From RGIG529 sp050950425 (lineage in GTDB: Bacteria; Bacillota; Clostridia; Oscillospirales; Oscillospiraceae), in NCBI GenBank assembly GCA_050950425.1, contig JBMNHO010000002.1:1426001-1490000 (forward strand): a DNA stretch of 64,000 nucleotides, read 5' to 3'. The notes beneath the pieces are model-generated. The model ran no database searches, was not told the origin of the DNA, and saw only the letters and a program-made list of their open reading frames with translations. Shown here one piece after another: positions 50,174 through 59,436 of this stretch. Positions within the stretch are counted from its first letter, which is position 1; every line of letters begins with the position of its first letter. The position numbers and the translations under genes were made by a program.

Positions 50174-50626
50174 AAACACCAAGTTTGTGCTCCGCTGCCA
50201 AAATAGGCCTTTTATTAAGATGTTATGTTTTTGGGGAAAAACAGGCATACTATTTATTGCAGGGACAAAGCGGCTTTGTATGCGTCTGGCCTGGGGGTTC
50301 CGGCGTGGGACGGGCAAAAAGGAAAAGAACTGGTTTTTTTGTCGGCAGACGGCCGTTTTGCGGATAGCCGGTCGTCTGACGGCCCCTATGCTGTTGTGCT
50401 GGAAGGGGTACGGGGGATTGACACAGCATGTTGCTTCGCAAGGAGCAGAACCGTTTTTGGCCGCCGAGGGAAAAACAAATGCCGCTGAACGGATGCCTTT
50501 GACATGCGTCTTGGGGAAGGCGGAAAGGTTCTCCGCGGACAAAACAATGCTGGATAGAGTGCGTAACAGGCTCATGAAACGAAGCGTGCCCGGAGGGTTT
50601 CCGCGCTGTAAAGTTTTGAAGAGTAC
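50174..50626. other. gap without a supported gene
   Basis: Several frames stay open here (for example 50,151-50,630 and 50,225-50,488 on the plus strand) but none has a ribosome site, start or recognisable protein. Their coexistence reflects GC-rich composition. Confidence 0.45.
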
Positions 50627-50655
50627 TTGACAAATACGCAAAAATATGATTACAT
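50627..50655 (+). promoter_or_regulatory. promoter of the dehydratase operon
   Basis: TTGACA, 17 bases, TTACAT, 56 bases before the activator start. The -35 is perfect and the -10 moderate. Confidence 0.55.
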
Positions 50656-50710
50656 AAAAATAGTTAGCATACAAATTTTTCGGATCAAATATATTTGCAT
50701 GGAGGTTACT

Positions 50711-51520
50711 ATGTATGTAATGGGTGTAGATGTCGGCTCCGCGTCCTCTAAAGCAGTTATTTTAGAGAACGGAGAGAAGATCCTGGCTTCTGCTGTTGTG
50801 CAGGCAGGTACAGGCACCTCCGGACCGGTACGTGTTTTGGAACAAGTTTTCGCGGAAAGCGGACTAAGCCGGACTGATATGGCGTATGTCGTAGCCACCG
50901 GGTATGGCCGTCTCAGGTTCGAAGGTGCTGATAAACAAATCAGCGAAATTAGCTGCCATGCCAAAGGAGTTCATTTTTTGGTACCAACGGCAAGAACCGT
51001 TATTGATATCGGAGGGCAGGATGCAAAGGCCATCCGGCTTGATCAAAATGGAAACGTCAAGCAATTTTTCATGAACGACAAGTGCGCGGCAGGCACAGGC
51101 CGCTTTCTGGAGGTCATGGCCCGTGTGTTGGAGACAGATCTGGATTCTATGGCAGAGCTGGCTTCCCGTGCGGATGCGCCTGCTGCCATCAGCAGCACTT
51201 GTACCGTGTTTGCCGAATCAGAAGTGATTTCACAGCTTTCTCAAGGGGTTTCCCGTGAAAACATCATCGCCGGTGTTCACAGTTCCGTTGCGGTAAAGGC
51301 AGTTGGTCTGCTTCTCCGGGGCGGAGTAGAGGATACCGTTGTTATGACAGGTGGCGTAGCCCGAAATGAAGGAGTGGTTCAAGCGATTGCCAAAGAGCTT
51401 GGCCACGAGGTTGTGGTATGCCCCGATCCCCAGATGGCAGGCGCCTTGGGCGCCGCCCTGTTTGCCCATGCCGAGGCGTTAAAACGGCGTGAACATGCGT
51501 CAATCGACGCAAACGTTTGA
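50711..51520 (+). CDS. hgdC: 2-hydroxyacyl-CoA dehydratase activator (archerase)
   Basis: The 269-residue ATPase of the acetate/sugar-kinase/Hsp70 fold uses ATP hydrolysis to push one electron onto the dehydratase. Signs are GVDVGSASSKAVI at the start (phosphate 1), VIDIGGQDAKAI (phosphate 2), and cysteines 125 (NDKCAAGTG) and 164 (SSTCTVFAESEV), which hold the [4Fe-4S] cluster between two subunits in HgdC. Start at 50,711 with GGAGG five bases upstream. The two dehydratase subunits follow within 30 bases. The name hgdC is used for the family; the substrate need not be hydroxyglutarate. Confidence 0.93.
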   Translation: MYVMGVDVGSASSKAVILENGEKILASAVVQAGTGTSGPVRVLEQVFAESGLSRTDMAYVVATGYGRLRFEGADKQISEISCHAKGVHFLVPTARTVIDIGGQDAKAIRLDQNGNVKQFFMNDKCAAGTGRFLEVMARVLETDLDSMAELASRADAPAAISSTCTVFAESEVISQLSQGVSRENIIAGVHSSVAVKAVGLLLRGGVEDTVVMTGGVARNEGVVQAIAKELGHEVVVCPDPQMAGALGAALFAHAEALKRREHASIDANV

Positions 51521-51547
51521 AGATATTTTAGAAAGGAGCGATGAAAG

Positions 51548-52804
51548 ATGAACGAAACAACAGGAAAAACCGCAAAAGAGCTATTGAACTATTACCAAAC
51601 GAAGCTGGAAGAAGAGGCACGGGAGGCTAAGGCCAACGGAAAACTGGTGTGCTGGTCAGCATCAGTGGCTCCCCCGGAGCTTTGTGTTACCATGGATATT
51701 GCGATGGTATACCCAGAAAACCATGCTGCGGTGATCGGCGCCAAAAAGGGTGCATTGGATATGCTGAAGGTGGCGGATCGCAATGGGTATTCTCTTGACT
51801 GCTGTTCCTACGGGCGTGTCAACATTGGCTATATGGAGCTTTTGAAGGAAGAAGCGCTCACCGGCAAGACACCGCAGGCTTTGGCAGACTGCGTTGGTCC
51901 CCGCATTCCTCTCCCGGATCTTATCATCACTTGTAACAATATTTGCAACACCTTGTTGAAATGGTATGAAAACCTGGCTGTAGAGCTGGACATTCCATGT
52001 ATCGTGATCGATGTGCCTTACAACCATACCATGCCAATACCGGAGTATGCCAAGGAATACATCGCGGATCAGTTCCGACATGCCATTTCCCAGCTGGAAG
52101 TGATTTGCGGACGGCCGTTTGACTATGACAAGTTCCGTGAGGTGCGCCGGCAGACCCAGCGGTCCATTGCTCAATGGAACCGATTGGCCTCTATGACCCA
52201 GTATAAGCCCTCTCCGCTCAACGGATTCGATCTGTTTAACTTCATGGCTTTGGTGGTTTGCGCCCGCAGCCGGGATTATGCGGAGATCACCTTTAAAAAG
52301 TATGCCGACGAGTTGGAAGAAAAGAACCGCAACGGGGAATATGCGCTCAAGGGCAAAGAAAAGGATCGCATCACCTGGGAAGGCATCGCAGTCTGGCCCT
52401 ATCTGAGCCACACATTTAAATCCCTGAGAAATGAAGACATTATTACGACGGGCTCTGCCTATCCCAACATGTGGGATTTGAGCTATGACCCGGAAGATGA
52501 ATCCCTCCGCTCCATGGGCGAGGCTTATACCCGCACATATATCAATACGTGCCTGCCGAACAAAGTAAACACCCTTTTGGATATTATGGAAAAGGGACAG
52601 TGTGACGGCGTGGTGTACCACCTCAACCGCAGCTGCAAGCTGATGAGCTTTTTAAACGTGGAAACAGCTGAAATGATCCAGGAAAAGAATGGCCTGCCCT
52701 ATGTCAGCTTTGACGGAGACCAGACCGATCCCCAGAACTTCGCACCCGCTCAGTATGACACACGGGTCCAGGCTCTGTCTGAAATGATGGATCAAAAGAA
52801 ATAG
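51548..52804 (+). CDS. 2-hydroxyacyl-CoA dehydratase, alpha-type subunit
   Basis: The 418-residue subunit belongs to the HgdA/HadB/LcdA family, iron-sulfur proteins that remove water from 2-hydroxyacyl-CoA by a ketyl radical route. Cysteines likely to bind a [4Fe-4S] cluster are C82-C83 region (SLDCCSYGR), TCNNICNT at about 128-135, and HLNRSCKLM near 363. Length (418) is nearer to lactoyl-CoA or 2-hydroxyisocaproyl-CoA dehydratases (about 410-430) than to HgdA (about 475). Start at 51,548, GGAGCG upstream. It is followed by the beta-type subunit after 32 bases. The partner CoA transferase downstream suggests a lactate-type substrate, not proven. Confidence 0.92.
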   Translation: MNETTGKTAKELLNYYQTKLEEEAREAKANGKLVCWSASVAPPELCVTMDIAMVYPENHAAVIGAKKGALDMLKVADRNGYSLDCCSYGRVNIGYMELLKEEALTGKTPQALADCVGPRIPLPDLIITCNNICNTLLKWYENLAVELDIPCIVIDVPYNHTMPIPEYAKEYIADQFRHAISQLEVICGRPFDYDKFREVRRQTQRSIAQWNRLASMTQYKPSPLNGFDLFNFMALVVCARSRDYAEITFKKYADELEEKNRNGEYALKGKEKDRITWEGIAVWPYLSHTFKSLRNEDIITTGSAYPNMWDLSYDPEDESLRSMGEAYTRTYINTCLPNKVNTLLDIMEKGQCDGVVYHLNRSCKLMSFLNVETAEMIQEKNGLPYVSFDGDQTDPQNFAPAQYDTRVQALSEMMDQKK

Positions 52805-52836
52805 GAATTATGTATGATGAAAGAGGTGATGGACCG

Positions 52837-53958
52837 ATGAGCAAAATAGAATCAATTCTCAACCAATTGAAAGAAATTGCGATGAATCCAGAGAAAGCGG
52901 TGGCGGACTACCAAAAAGAGACGGGGAAAGGTGTCATTGGTATGATGCCGATTTACGCACCGGAAGAAATCGTTCATGCCACTGGTTATTTACCCATTGG
53001 GTTGTGGGGCGGTAATCAGCCCATTTCAAAGGCCAGAACGTATTTGCCGCCCTTTGCCTGTTCCATTATGCAGCAGGTGATGGAACTGGAATGTCAAGGG
53101 GCTTACGATGAATTGGCCGCTGTTGTCTTCTCTGTTCCCTGCGACACATTGAAGTGTATGAGCCAAAAGTGGAAGGGGACTTCTCCCGTTTTGGTATTTA
53201 CCCATCCGCAAAACCGGGGATTGGAATCTGCCAATCGCTTTTTGGTACACGAATATGAAATTCTAAAGGCAAAGCTGGAAGAAGTGACCGGCACAAAGAT
53301 CACAGACGAAGCACTGGAGCAGTCTATCGGTGTTTACAATGAAAACAGAGCCGTTATGCGGGAGTTTTCCAAGGTAGCTGCCGATTATCCTCAAGTGATC
53401 AACGCAGTGAGCCGTCATGCGGTGTTCAAGGCCAGACTGTTTATGGAAAAATCAAAGCATACCGCTTTGGTCAGACAGCTGATTGACCTGGTCAAGGAAC
53501 AGCCTGTTGAGGAGTGGGACGGGAAAAAAGTGGTTGTTACCGGCATCTTGCTGGAGCCCAACGGAATGCTTGAAATTTTTGACGACCTGAAGCTTGCCAT
53601 TGTGGCAGACGACCTGGCGCAAGAGTCTAGGCAGGTTCGCGTGGATGTCCCCGAGGGAGAGGAAGCGCCGCTTTACCGCATCGCAAAGGTATGGCAGGAT
53701 ATGTACGGCTGCTCCGTGGCCACCGACACCAAAAAGGCCAGAAGCAACATGCTCTTGGATATGACCCGTAAATCCGGGGCAGATGCCGTGATCATTGCCA
53801 TGATGAAGTTCTGTGACCCGGAAGAGTGGGATTATCCCATCTACTACAAAGAGTTTGAAAAGAACGGCATTCGCAATTTGATGGTAGAAGTTGATCAGGA
53901 GATCACTGCCTTTGAACAGGCACGGACCAGGTTCCAAAGCTTGGCCGAAACCTTATAA
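52837..53958 (+). CDS. 2-hydroxyacyl-CoA dehydratase, beta-type subunit
   Basis: The 373-residue subunit matches HgdB/HadC/LcdB (about 375-380). Likely cluster ligands are cysteines in PFACSIMQQ, SVPCDTLKCMSQ and MKFCDPEEWDYP near the C-terminus. GVIGMMPIYAPEEIVHATGYLP is a family signature near the N-terminus. The start at 52,837 follows AAGAGGTGATG; the earlier in-frame ATG at 52,810 has no site. It forms the heterodimer with the preceding gene and ends 12 bases before the CoA transferase. Confidence 0.92.
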   Translation: MSKIESILNQLKEIAMNPEKAVADYQKETGKGVIGMMPIYAPEEIVHATGYLPIGLWGGNQPISKARTYLPPFACSIMQQVMELECQGAYDELAAVVFSVPCDTLKCMSQKWKGTSPVLVFTHPQNRGLESANRFLVHEYEILKAKLEEVTGTKITDEALEQSIGVYNENRAVMREFSKVAADYPQVINAVSRHAVFKARLFMEKSKHTALVRQLIDLVKEQPVEEWDGKKVVVTGILLEPNGMLEIFDDLKLAIVADDLAQESRQVRVDVPEGEEAPLYRIAKVWQDMYGCSVATDTKKARSNMLLDMTRKSGADAVIIAMMKFCDPEEWDYPIYYKEFEKNGIRNLMVEVDQEITAFEQARTRFQSLAETL

Positions 53959-53970
53959 TGGGGTGCAGCT

Positions 53971-55530
53971 ATGGGAAAAGTTAAAGTCATTACGGCTGCC
54001 GAGGCGGCAGAGCTGATCAAAGACGGAGATACGTTTACCACCAGCGGGTTTGTGGCAAGCTGCATTCCCGAGGCGCTGAACAAAGCGGTGGAGAAGCGGT
54101 TTTTAGAAACCGGACATCCCAAGGGGATCACGTATGTGTACGCCGGTTCCCAGGGCAACCGGGACGGACGGGGCGCGGAGCATTACGCCCACAAAGGGCT
54201 GTTAAAGCGCCTGATCGCTGGACATTGGGCGACCATACCTACTTTGGCAGACATGGCCACCCGAAACGAGATCGAGGGCTATAACCTGTCCCAGGGCGCG
54301 CTGTGCCACCTGTTTCGGGATATTGCCGCAGGGAAGCCGGGGACCATTACCTCAGTGGGCTTGGGGACGTTTATCGACCCCCGCCACGGTGGCGGTAAGA
54401 TCAATGAAAGCAGCAAGGATGACCTGGTGGAGCTTATCACGATCAAAGGGAAGGAATATCTGTTTTACCCGTCCTTCCCCATCCAGGTGGCCTTTCTCCG
54501 AGGCACATATGCAGACGAGAGGGGCAACGTCACCGTAGAGAAAGAGATCGCCAGCACGGAAGTCACATCCGTGGCCCAGGCTGTCAAAAACAGCGGGGGC
54601 ATTGTGGTTGTGCAGGTGGAGAAAATTGTTAAGGCTGGGTCGCTTGACCCGAGACTTGTGAAAATCCCCGGCATTTATGTGGATTATATGGTAGAGACGG
54701 AAGACATGATCGACCACCAGCAGTCTTTTGACTGCGAATATGATCCCACCATTTCCGGAGAAAGACGGGCGCCTGATGCCGATACCGAGCCGGTGCCTTT
54801 AAGCGCCAAAAAAATCATTGGACGCCGGGGCGCGCTGGAACTGGTAAACGACGTTGTAGTCAACTTGGGAATTGGCGCGCCGGAATTTGTGGCTTCTGTG
54901 GCCGCGGAGGAAGGAATCGGAGACCAAATTACCCTTACCGTGGAATGCGGGCCCTTGGGAGGCATTCCTCAGGGCGGTCTCAGGTTTGGCGCGGCGGTGA
55001 ACCCGGATGCCATTTTGGACCAAGCCTATCAGTTTGACTTTTATGACGGCGGCGGCTTGGACCTTGCGTACCTCGGCCTGGCGGAGTGCGACGAAAAGGG
55101 CAACATCAACGTCAGTCGGTTTGGCCCTAAAATTGCAGGGTGCGGCGGCTTCATCAACATCACCCAGAACACGCCGAAGGTTTTCTTCTGCGGAACCTTC
55201 ACGGCAGGCGGTCTGAAGGTGCGGGTGGAAGACGGCAAGGTTTGCATTGACCAAGAGGGCAGACAGAAGAAGTTCCTCAAGCAGGTGGGGCAAGTCACGT
55301 TTAGTGGCGATATGGCCATCGCCGCCAATCAGCAGATCAAATACATCACCGAACGCTGCGTGTTCGAGCTAAAGCCGGATGGGCTGCACCTTGTCGAAAT
55401 TGCCCCGGGCATTGACTTGCAAAGCCAGATTTTAGACCAGATGGAGTTCCAGCCGTTGTTCGACGTTCCGCAGGATGAAATCCCATTGATGGATCTTCGC
55501 ATCTTCCAGGATGGTCTAATGGGGCTGTAA
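53971..55530 (+). CDS. pct: propionate CoA-transferase-like enzyme
   Basis: The 519-residue enzyme is a type I CoA transferase with alpha and beta halves fused: residues 1-245 (GDTFTTSGFVASCIPEAL) and about 280-519. The catalytic glutamate is E325 in TVECGPLGGIPQGG. Length and layout match propionate/lactate CoA transferases (Pct) and the YdiF group. It would load a 2-hydroxy acid with CoA from acetyl- or propionyl-CoA, which suits its place behind the dehydratase and suggests the acrylate route from lactate to propionate. An acryloyl-CoA reductase is not in the window, so the end product is inferred. A strong terminator follows. Confidence 0.88.
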   Translation: MGKVKVITAAEAAELIKDGDTFTTSGFVASCIPEALNKAVEKRFLETGHPKGITYVYAGSQGNRDGRGAEHYAHKGLLKRLIAGHWATIPTLADMATRNEIEGYNLSQGALCHLFRDIAAGKPGTITSVGLGTFIDPRHGGGKINESSKDDLVELITIKGKEYLFYPSFPIQVAFLRGTYADERGNVTVEKEIASTEVTSVAQAVKNSGGIVVVQVEKIVKAGSLDPRLVKIPGIYVDYMVETEDMIDHQQSFDCEYDPTISGERRAPDADTEPVPLSAKKIIGRRGALELVNDVVVNLGIGAPEFVASVAAEEGIGDQITLTVECGPLGGIPQGGLRFGAAVNPDAILDQAYQFDFYDGGGLDLAYLGLAECDEKGNINVSRFGPKIAGCGGFINITQNTPKVFFCGTFTAGGLKVRVEDGKVCIDQEGRQKKFLKQVGQVTFSGDMAIAANQQIKYITERCVFELKPDGLHLVEIAPGIDLQSQILDQMEFQPLFDVPQDEIPLMDLRIFQDGLMGL

Positions 55531-55589
55531 AGCCCACGTGCGTTGTTGCAGATAACAACAGCATATTATTATAGAGCGAAACAAAAGAA

Positions 55590-55626
55590 ACCCGGCATCT
55601 GGGAAGTCCAGATGCCGGGTCTTTTT
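55590..55626 (+). terminator. rho-independent terminator after the CoA transferase gene
   Basis: ACCCGGCATCTGG and its exact complement flank GAAGT, followed by CTTTTTG. It lies between the dehydratase operon and the convergent liv operon. Confidence 0.88.
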
Positions 55627-55729
55627 GTCCCCCTGGCTGTGCCGGGGATTGTTTTTATAAAAGGCCCGTGTAAAAAACGGTTTTCTTCTGCCGCAGCCAA
55701 AGCAAAGAGGGAAGGGCTGAACAGATGCG

Positions 55730-56440
55730 TCAGCCACCCAGATAAGCTTTCCGCACGGCGTCGTTTTGCAAAAGAGAGTCGGCCATATCGCTCAACACGG
55801 TTTCCCCCGTTTCCAGAACATACCCCCGGTTTGCGACGCTTAAAGCCATCTGCGCGTTTTGCTCCACCAAGAGGATGGTGGTTCCGCTTTCATTTAATTC
55901 TTTGATGATATCAAAGATCTGTTGCACCAAAAGCGGCGCAAGCCCCATAGAAGGCTCGTCCATCATAATCAGCTTGGGTCGGCTCATGAGCGCCCGGCCA
56001 ATGGCCAACATCTGCTGCTCACCGCCGGAGAGTGTGCCTGCCACTTGCCGGCGGCGCTCTTTCAGACGGGGGAAACGGTCATACACATTGGCCATGGCTG
56101 CCTTAATTTCAGAAAAGGAGCGAGTATAGCCGCCGATTTCTAAGTTTTCCTCCACAGAGAGTTGATGGAAGATCCGTCTCCCTTCCGGAACGTGGGCAAG
56201 TCCTTTCCGGGTGAGACTGTGGGTGCTGGCGCGGCTGATCTCCTCCCCCAAAAAAGAGATACGGCCGGTGGTAGAGCGCAGCAGGCCGGAAATGGTCTTT
56301 AAGATCGTGCTTTTTCCGGCGCCGTTCGCTCCGATGAGTGTGACAATTTCACCTTCTTTGACATCAAAGGAGACACCTTGAATGGCGTGAATCGCGCCGT
56401 AATAAACATTGATATTTTCTATTTTCAGCACGCCGTTCAC
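55730..56440 (-). CDS. livF: branched-chain amino acid ABC transporter ATPase LivF
   Basis: The 236-residue ATPase drives LIV-I-type uptake with LivG. Walker A GANGAGKST at about residue 34-42, signature LSGGEQQML near 140, Walker B LIMMDEPSMGLAP near 160, and the H-loop part. The GTG start at 56,440 overlaps the livG stop (GTGA); another GTG three codons later has better spacing to GAGAGGAG. It is the last gene of the operon. Confidence 0.94.
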   Translation of the reverse strand: MNGVLKIENINVYYGAIHAIQGVSFDVKEGEIVTLIGANGAGKSTILKTISGLLRSTTGRISFLGEEISRASTHSLTRKGLAHVPEGRRIFHQLSVEENLEIGGYTRSFSEIKAAMANVYDRFPRLKERRRQVAGTLSGGEQQMLAIGRALMSRPKLIMMDEPSMGLAPLLVQQIFDIIKELNESGTTILLVEQNAQMALSVANRGYVLETGETVLSDMADSLLQNDAVRKAYLGG

Positions 56441-57237
56441 TCTCCTCTCTGCTGGCCCAAATAGGCTTCAATGACCAAAGGATTGTTTTTGATTTCGTCC
56501 GGTGTGCCTTGCGCGATGATAAGCCCGTAGTTTAAAACCAGGATCCGCTCGCAGATCCCCATGACCAGGCTCATGTCATGCTCAATGAGGACAATGGCCA
56601 TGTTAAACTGATCCCGAATCCCGTGGATGGTGGCCATCAGTTCCGCTGTTTCCGAGGGGTTCATCCCCGCGGCCGGCTCGTCCAAAAGCAAGACTTTTGG
56701 GTTGGTGGCCAGAGCCCGCACAATTTCCAGGCGGCGCTGGGCGCCATAGGGCAGGCTGCCGGCCGGCTTTTCGGCCAAATCCTGCATATGGAACACGGAA
56801 AGCAATTCCAGCGCCAGTTTGGTCGCCGCCTTTTCTTCTTTCCAATAGCTGGGCAGACGCAAAATGGCAGACAGCAGAGAATATTGCATGCCGTTGTGCA
56901 GCGCGATTTTTACATTGTCTATGACGGAAATATCCTTAAACAAACGAATGTTCTGAAACGTTCTGGCGATGCCGAATTGGGACACCTCATGGGGTGTTTT
57001 TCCTTTTGTGCATCGGCCGTATACCTGAATGTTGCCCCGGGAAGGCTGGTATACGCTGGTCAGCAAGTTGAAGATAGTGGTCTTTCCCGCTCCGTTGGGG
57101 CCGATTAAACCAACGATTTCCCGGTCTTTTACCTGAACATTAAAGTCATCCAGGGCTTGCAGGCCGCCAAAGTCGATGCCCAAATTTGTGACGTCTAAAA
57201 TATAGGGTGAGTTATGCTGGACGGATTCATGACCCAT
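56437..57237 (-). CDS. livG: branched-chain amino acid ABC transporter ATPase LivG
   Basis: The 266-residue ATPase has Walker A GPNGAGKTT near residue 43-51, signature LPYGAQRRLEI (the LivG form of the LSGGQ motif) near 163, and Walker B VLLLDEPAAGMNP near 183. The LivG-type C-terminal extension (EAYLGQQRGE) is present. Start at 57,237 overlaps the livM end by 11 bases. Confidence 0.94.
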   Translation of the reverse strand: MGHESVQHNSPYILDVTNLGIDFGGLQALDDFNVQVKDREIVGLIGPNGAGKTTIFNLLTSVYQPSRGNIQVYGRCTKGKTPHEVSQFGIARTFQNIRLFKDISVIDNVKIALHNGMQYSLLSAILRLPSYWKEEKAATKLALELLSVFHMQDLAEKPAGSLPYGAQRRLEIVRALATNPKVLLLDEPAAGMNPSETAELMATIHGIRDQFNMAIVLIEHDMSLVMGICERILVLNYGLIIAQGTPDEIKNNPLVIEAYLGQQRGE

Positions 57238-58240
57238 GGTGAGTCGCCCCCTTTTTTCGAGATAAACTGGAAAGCTTCTCCTTTATTTTCAAGAGCAGAT
57301 TGGACAAGGAGAAGTCGTAGCGGCCGAACAGCCCGGAGGGGCGGAAAATCATCATAATCACCAGCAGCAGCGAGTAAATCACAAGACGGTAATCGGCAAA
57401 TCCCCGCAGCAGCTCCGGCAGCAAAGTGAGAACAATGGCAGCCACAACAGAGCCAATGACAGAGCCCATTCCCCCCAGCACAACCATGACCAAAATCTCC
57501 ACAGAGCGCATAAATCCGAAGTCTCCCGCGTTGAGCAGCGTTAAATAATGAGCGCACAAGCCGCCGGCGATTCCGGCAAAGAAAGCGGACACGGTAAAGG
57601 CCATCATTTTATAGTACGTTGTGGAAATACCCACAGATTCTGCCGCGATCTCGTTCTCACGAATGGCGACAATGGCTCTGCCGTGCCGGGATTTGATCAA
57701 AGCGGAAATGACAAAGAGGGAGATGACCACCCAAACAAAGGTGTTGGTCAGCGTCGTATGATTTTCAATGCCGCGCAGGCCAAATGCGCCGCCTGTAAAT
57801 TTCAGATTCAAAATAATGACACGAATGATTTCACCAAATCCCAAGGTGATGATAGCCAAATAGTCGCCTTTCAGGCGGAGGGCAGGCAAGCCGATGAGCA
57901 TGCCGAAGACAGCGGCAACCAGTCCGCCGATTAAAAGGGCAACGGGAAACTCAATGGCGGCAGGCCAATCCATTGCCAGAGAGAACAAAGCGGAGGCATA
58001 GCCGCCCACGGACATGAAACCGGCATGACCCAAGGGCAGCTGCCCCAAAAAGCCGGTTGCAAGGTTTAAACTGGTGGCGATGATGATGTTATATCCCACA
58101 GGGATCAAGATCATCGCTTGGTAGCGGTTGACCACTCCGCTGGATACCAAAAGGGAAATAAAACCGAACAGCAGCAGAATGCATACGGCATTCAGCGTGT
58201 ACCGAAACCAGGTTTTGTGAAGCAATCCTTCTTTTTTCAT
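57227..58240 (-). CDS. livM: branched-chain amino acid ABC transporter permease LivM
   Basis: The 337-residue permease has about eight to nine hydrophobic helices and the LivM core LATGFLGQLPLGHAGFMSVGGY and the EAA-like loop GRAIVAIRENEIAAESVGI. The C-terminus after FGRYDFSLSNLL is basic and cytoplasmic. It pairs with LivH 9 bases upstream. Length is usual. Confidence 0.94.
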   Translation of the reverse strand: MKKEGLLHKTWFRYTLNAVCILLLFGFISLLVSSGVVNRYQAMILIPVGYNIIIATSLNLATGFLGQLPLGHAGFMSVGGYASALFSLAMDWPAAIEFPVALLIGGLVAAVFGMLIGLPALRLKGDYLAIITLGFGEIIRVIILNLKFTGGAFGLRGIENHTTLTNTFVWVVISLFVISALIKSRHGRAIVAIRENEIAAESVGISTTYYKMMAFTVSAFFAGIAGGLCAHYLTLLNAGDFGFMRSVEILVMVVLGGMGSVIGSVVAAIVLTLLPELLRGFADYRLVIYSLLLVIMMIFRPSGLFGRYDFSLSNLLLKIKEKLSSLSRKKGATHHGS

Positions 58241-58249
58241 CCTATCGCC

Positions 58250-59122
58250 CTACACTTTCTCGCTGATTTGGCGCCCCAAAATGCCGGTGGGCTTGATGAG
58301 AAGCACAATGATCAAAATTCCGAAGACCACGGCATCGGCAAGCTGGGAGCTGATGTAACCCTTGGTCAGGCTTTCCGCAATGCCGATGCAAAACCCGCCG
58401 ATCATCGCGCCTGGAATGCTGCCGATGCCGCCCAAGACGGCCGCGACAAATGCCTTCAGACCCAGCATAGAGCCCATGGTGGGCTGGATCTGGGCATAGG
58501 AACAGCAATATAAGATGGCGGCCACTGCGGCCAGGGCGGAGCCAAGGGCGAAGGTGAAGGTGATGGTGTGGTTTACATTGATTCCCATCAGCTGCGCCGC
58601 GTCGTTGTCTTCTGAGACAGCGCGCATCGCTTTCCCCATCTTTGTTTTATTCACCATGAGGGTCAGCCCGATCATGATCAGCACAGAGACGACAATGGTG
58701 ACAAAGGTGGCGTTGGAAAATTGGCGGCTGCCAATTTGAATGGAGCCTACAAAAATATTGGTAAACATACGTGGATTTGCGGAAAAAATCAGCTGCGCGG
58801 TATTTTGCAGCAGCAGGCTGATGCCGATGGCGGTAATCAGCAGGGAAAGCCGCTCTGATTTTCGTAGCGGCTTGTATGCCACTTTTTCGATCAGAGCGCC
58901 AAAGATCGTACAGAACACAATGGCGACCAAAATGGCGATGACGGGATGCAGACCCATTTGGGACATCACATACCATGTAACATAAGAGCCGATCATGATG
59001 ATCTCACCATGGGCAAAATTGATCAGCATAACAATACCATAAACCATGCTGTATCCCAGGGCAACAAGGGCATAGATACTGCCGATCTGTATGCCGTTGA
59101 TCAATTGATATAAAAAAGTCAT
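58250..59122 (-). CDS. livH: branched-chain amino acid ABC transporter permease LivH
   Basis: The 290-residue permease has eight predicted helices with the family segments GYSMVYGIVMLINFAHGE and GKAMRAVSEDNDAAQLMGI (EAA-like loop). I prefer the ATG at 59,122 (AAGGA twelve bases upstream) over the ATG at 59,134, which abuts the AAGGA. The substrate-binding protein gene is 315 bases upstream, with a hairpin between that may reduce expression of the membrane parts relative to LivK. Confidence 0.93.
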   Translation of the reverse strand: MTFLYQLINGIQIGSIYALVALGYSMVYGIVMLINFAHGEIIMIGSYVTWYVMSQMGLHPVIAILVAIVFCTIFGALIEKVAYKPLRKSERLSLLITAIGISLLLQNTAQLIFSANPRMFTNIFVGSIQIGSRQFSNATFVTIVVSVLIMIGLTLMVNKTKMGKAMRAVSEDNDAAQLMGINVNHTITFTFALGSALAAVAAILYCCSYAQIQPTMGSMLGLKAFVAAVLGGIGSIPGAMIGGFCIGIAESLTKGYISSQLADAVVFGILIIVLLIKPTGILGRQISEKV

Positions 59123-59383
59123 GGGGCGTATCATTCCTTACACATTTCAAGATAAATGAGAAAACGAACTTATTTTCTCAAGGCCGCATCGCGGAAAAAA
59201 GGAAATGGAAACCACGAGGGAGTCCAAAAAACTGCATCATAAACAGGTTTGATCTGACGAGTTTCGACAAAGGGAAGCAAACATAAAACCTGATTGCGCC
59301 CAATCCGCAAAGAGGAAAACCGGCTGTTTCGGCCGGCCATGGATGGAGGAGGAAGAAAAAGCCTGAACCATGCGAAGACAAGG
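59123..59383. other. leader between livK and livH
   Basis: About 260 bases without a supported gene. Frames running over this stretch have no ribosome site. It follows the livK hairpin and probably forms the untranslated 5' part of the livHMGF message. Confidence 0.4.
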
Positions 59384-59408
59384 GGGTGGCGGGCAGCGCC
59401 ACCCCCTG
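59384..59408 (-). terminator. partial terminator between livK and livH
   Basis: GGGGGTGGC and its exact complement flank a seven-base loop, followed on the minus strand by TTGTCTT, a weak T-run. Likely reduces but does not block read-through, giving more LivK than permease, a known pattern for binding-protein transporters. Confidence 0.65.
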
Positions 59409-59436
59409 TGAACTTGGCTCGGTATCGTCCGAATGT

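Noticed and set aside
50151..50630. 159-codon plus-strand frame between the SLH gene and the dehydratase activator
   Set aside because: Begins inside the SLH terminator, has no ribosome site and competes with other open frames of equal quality.
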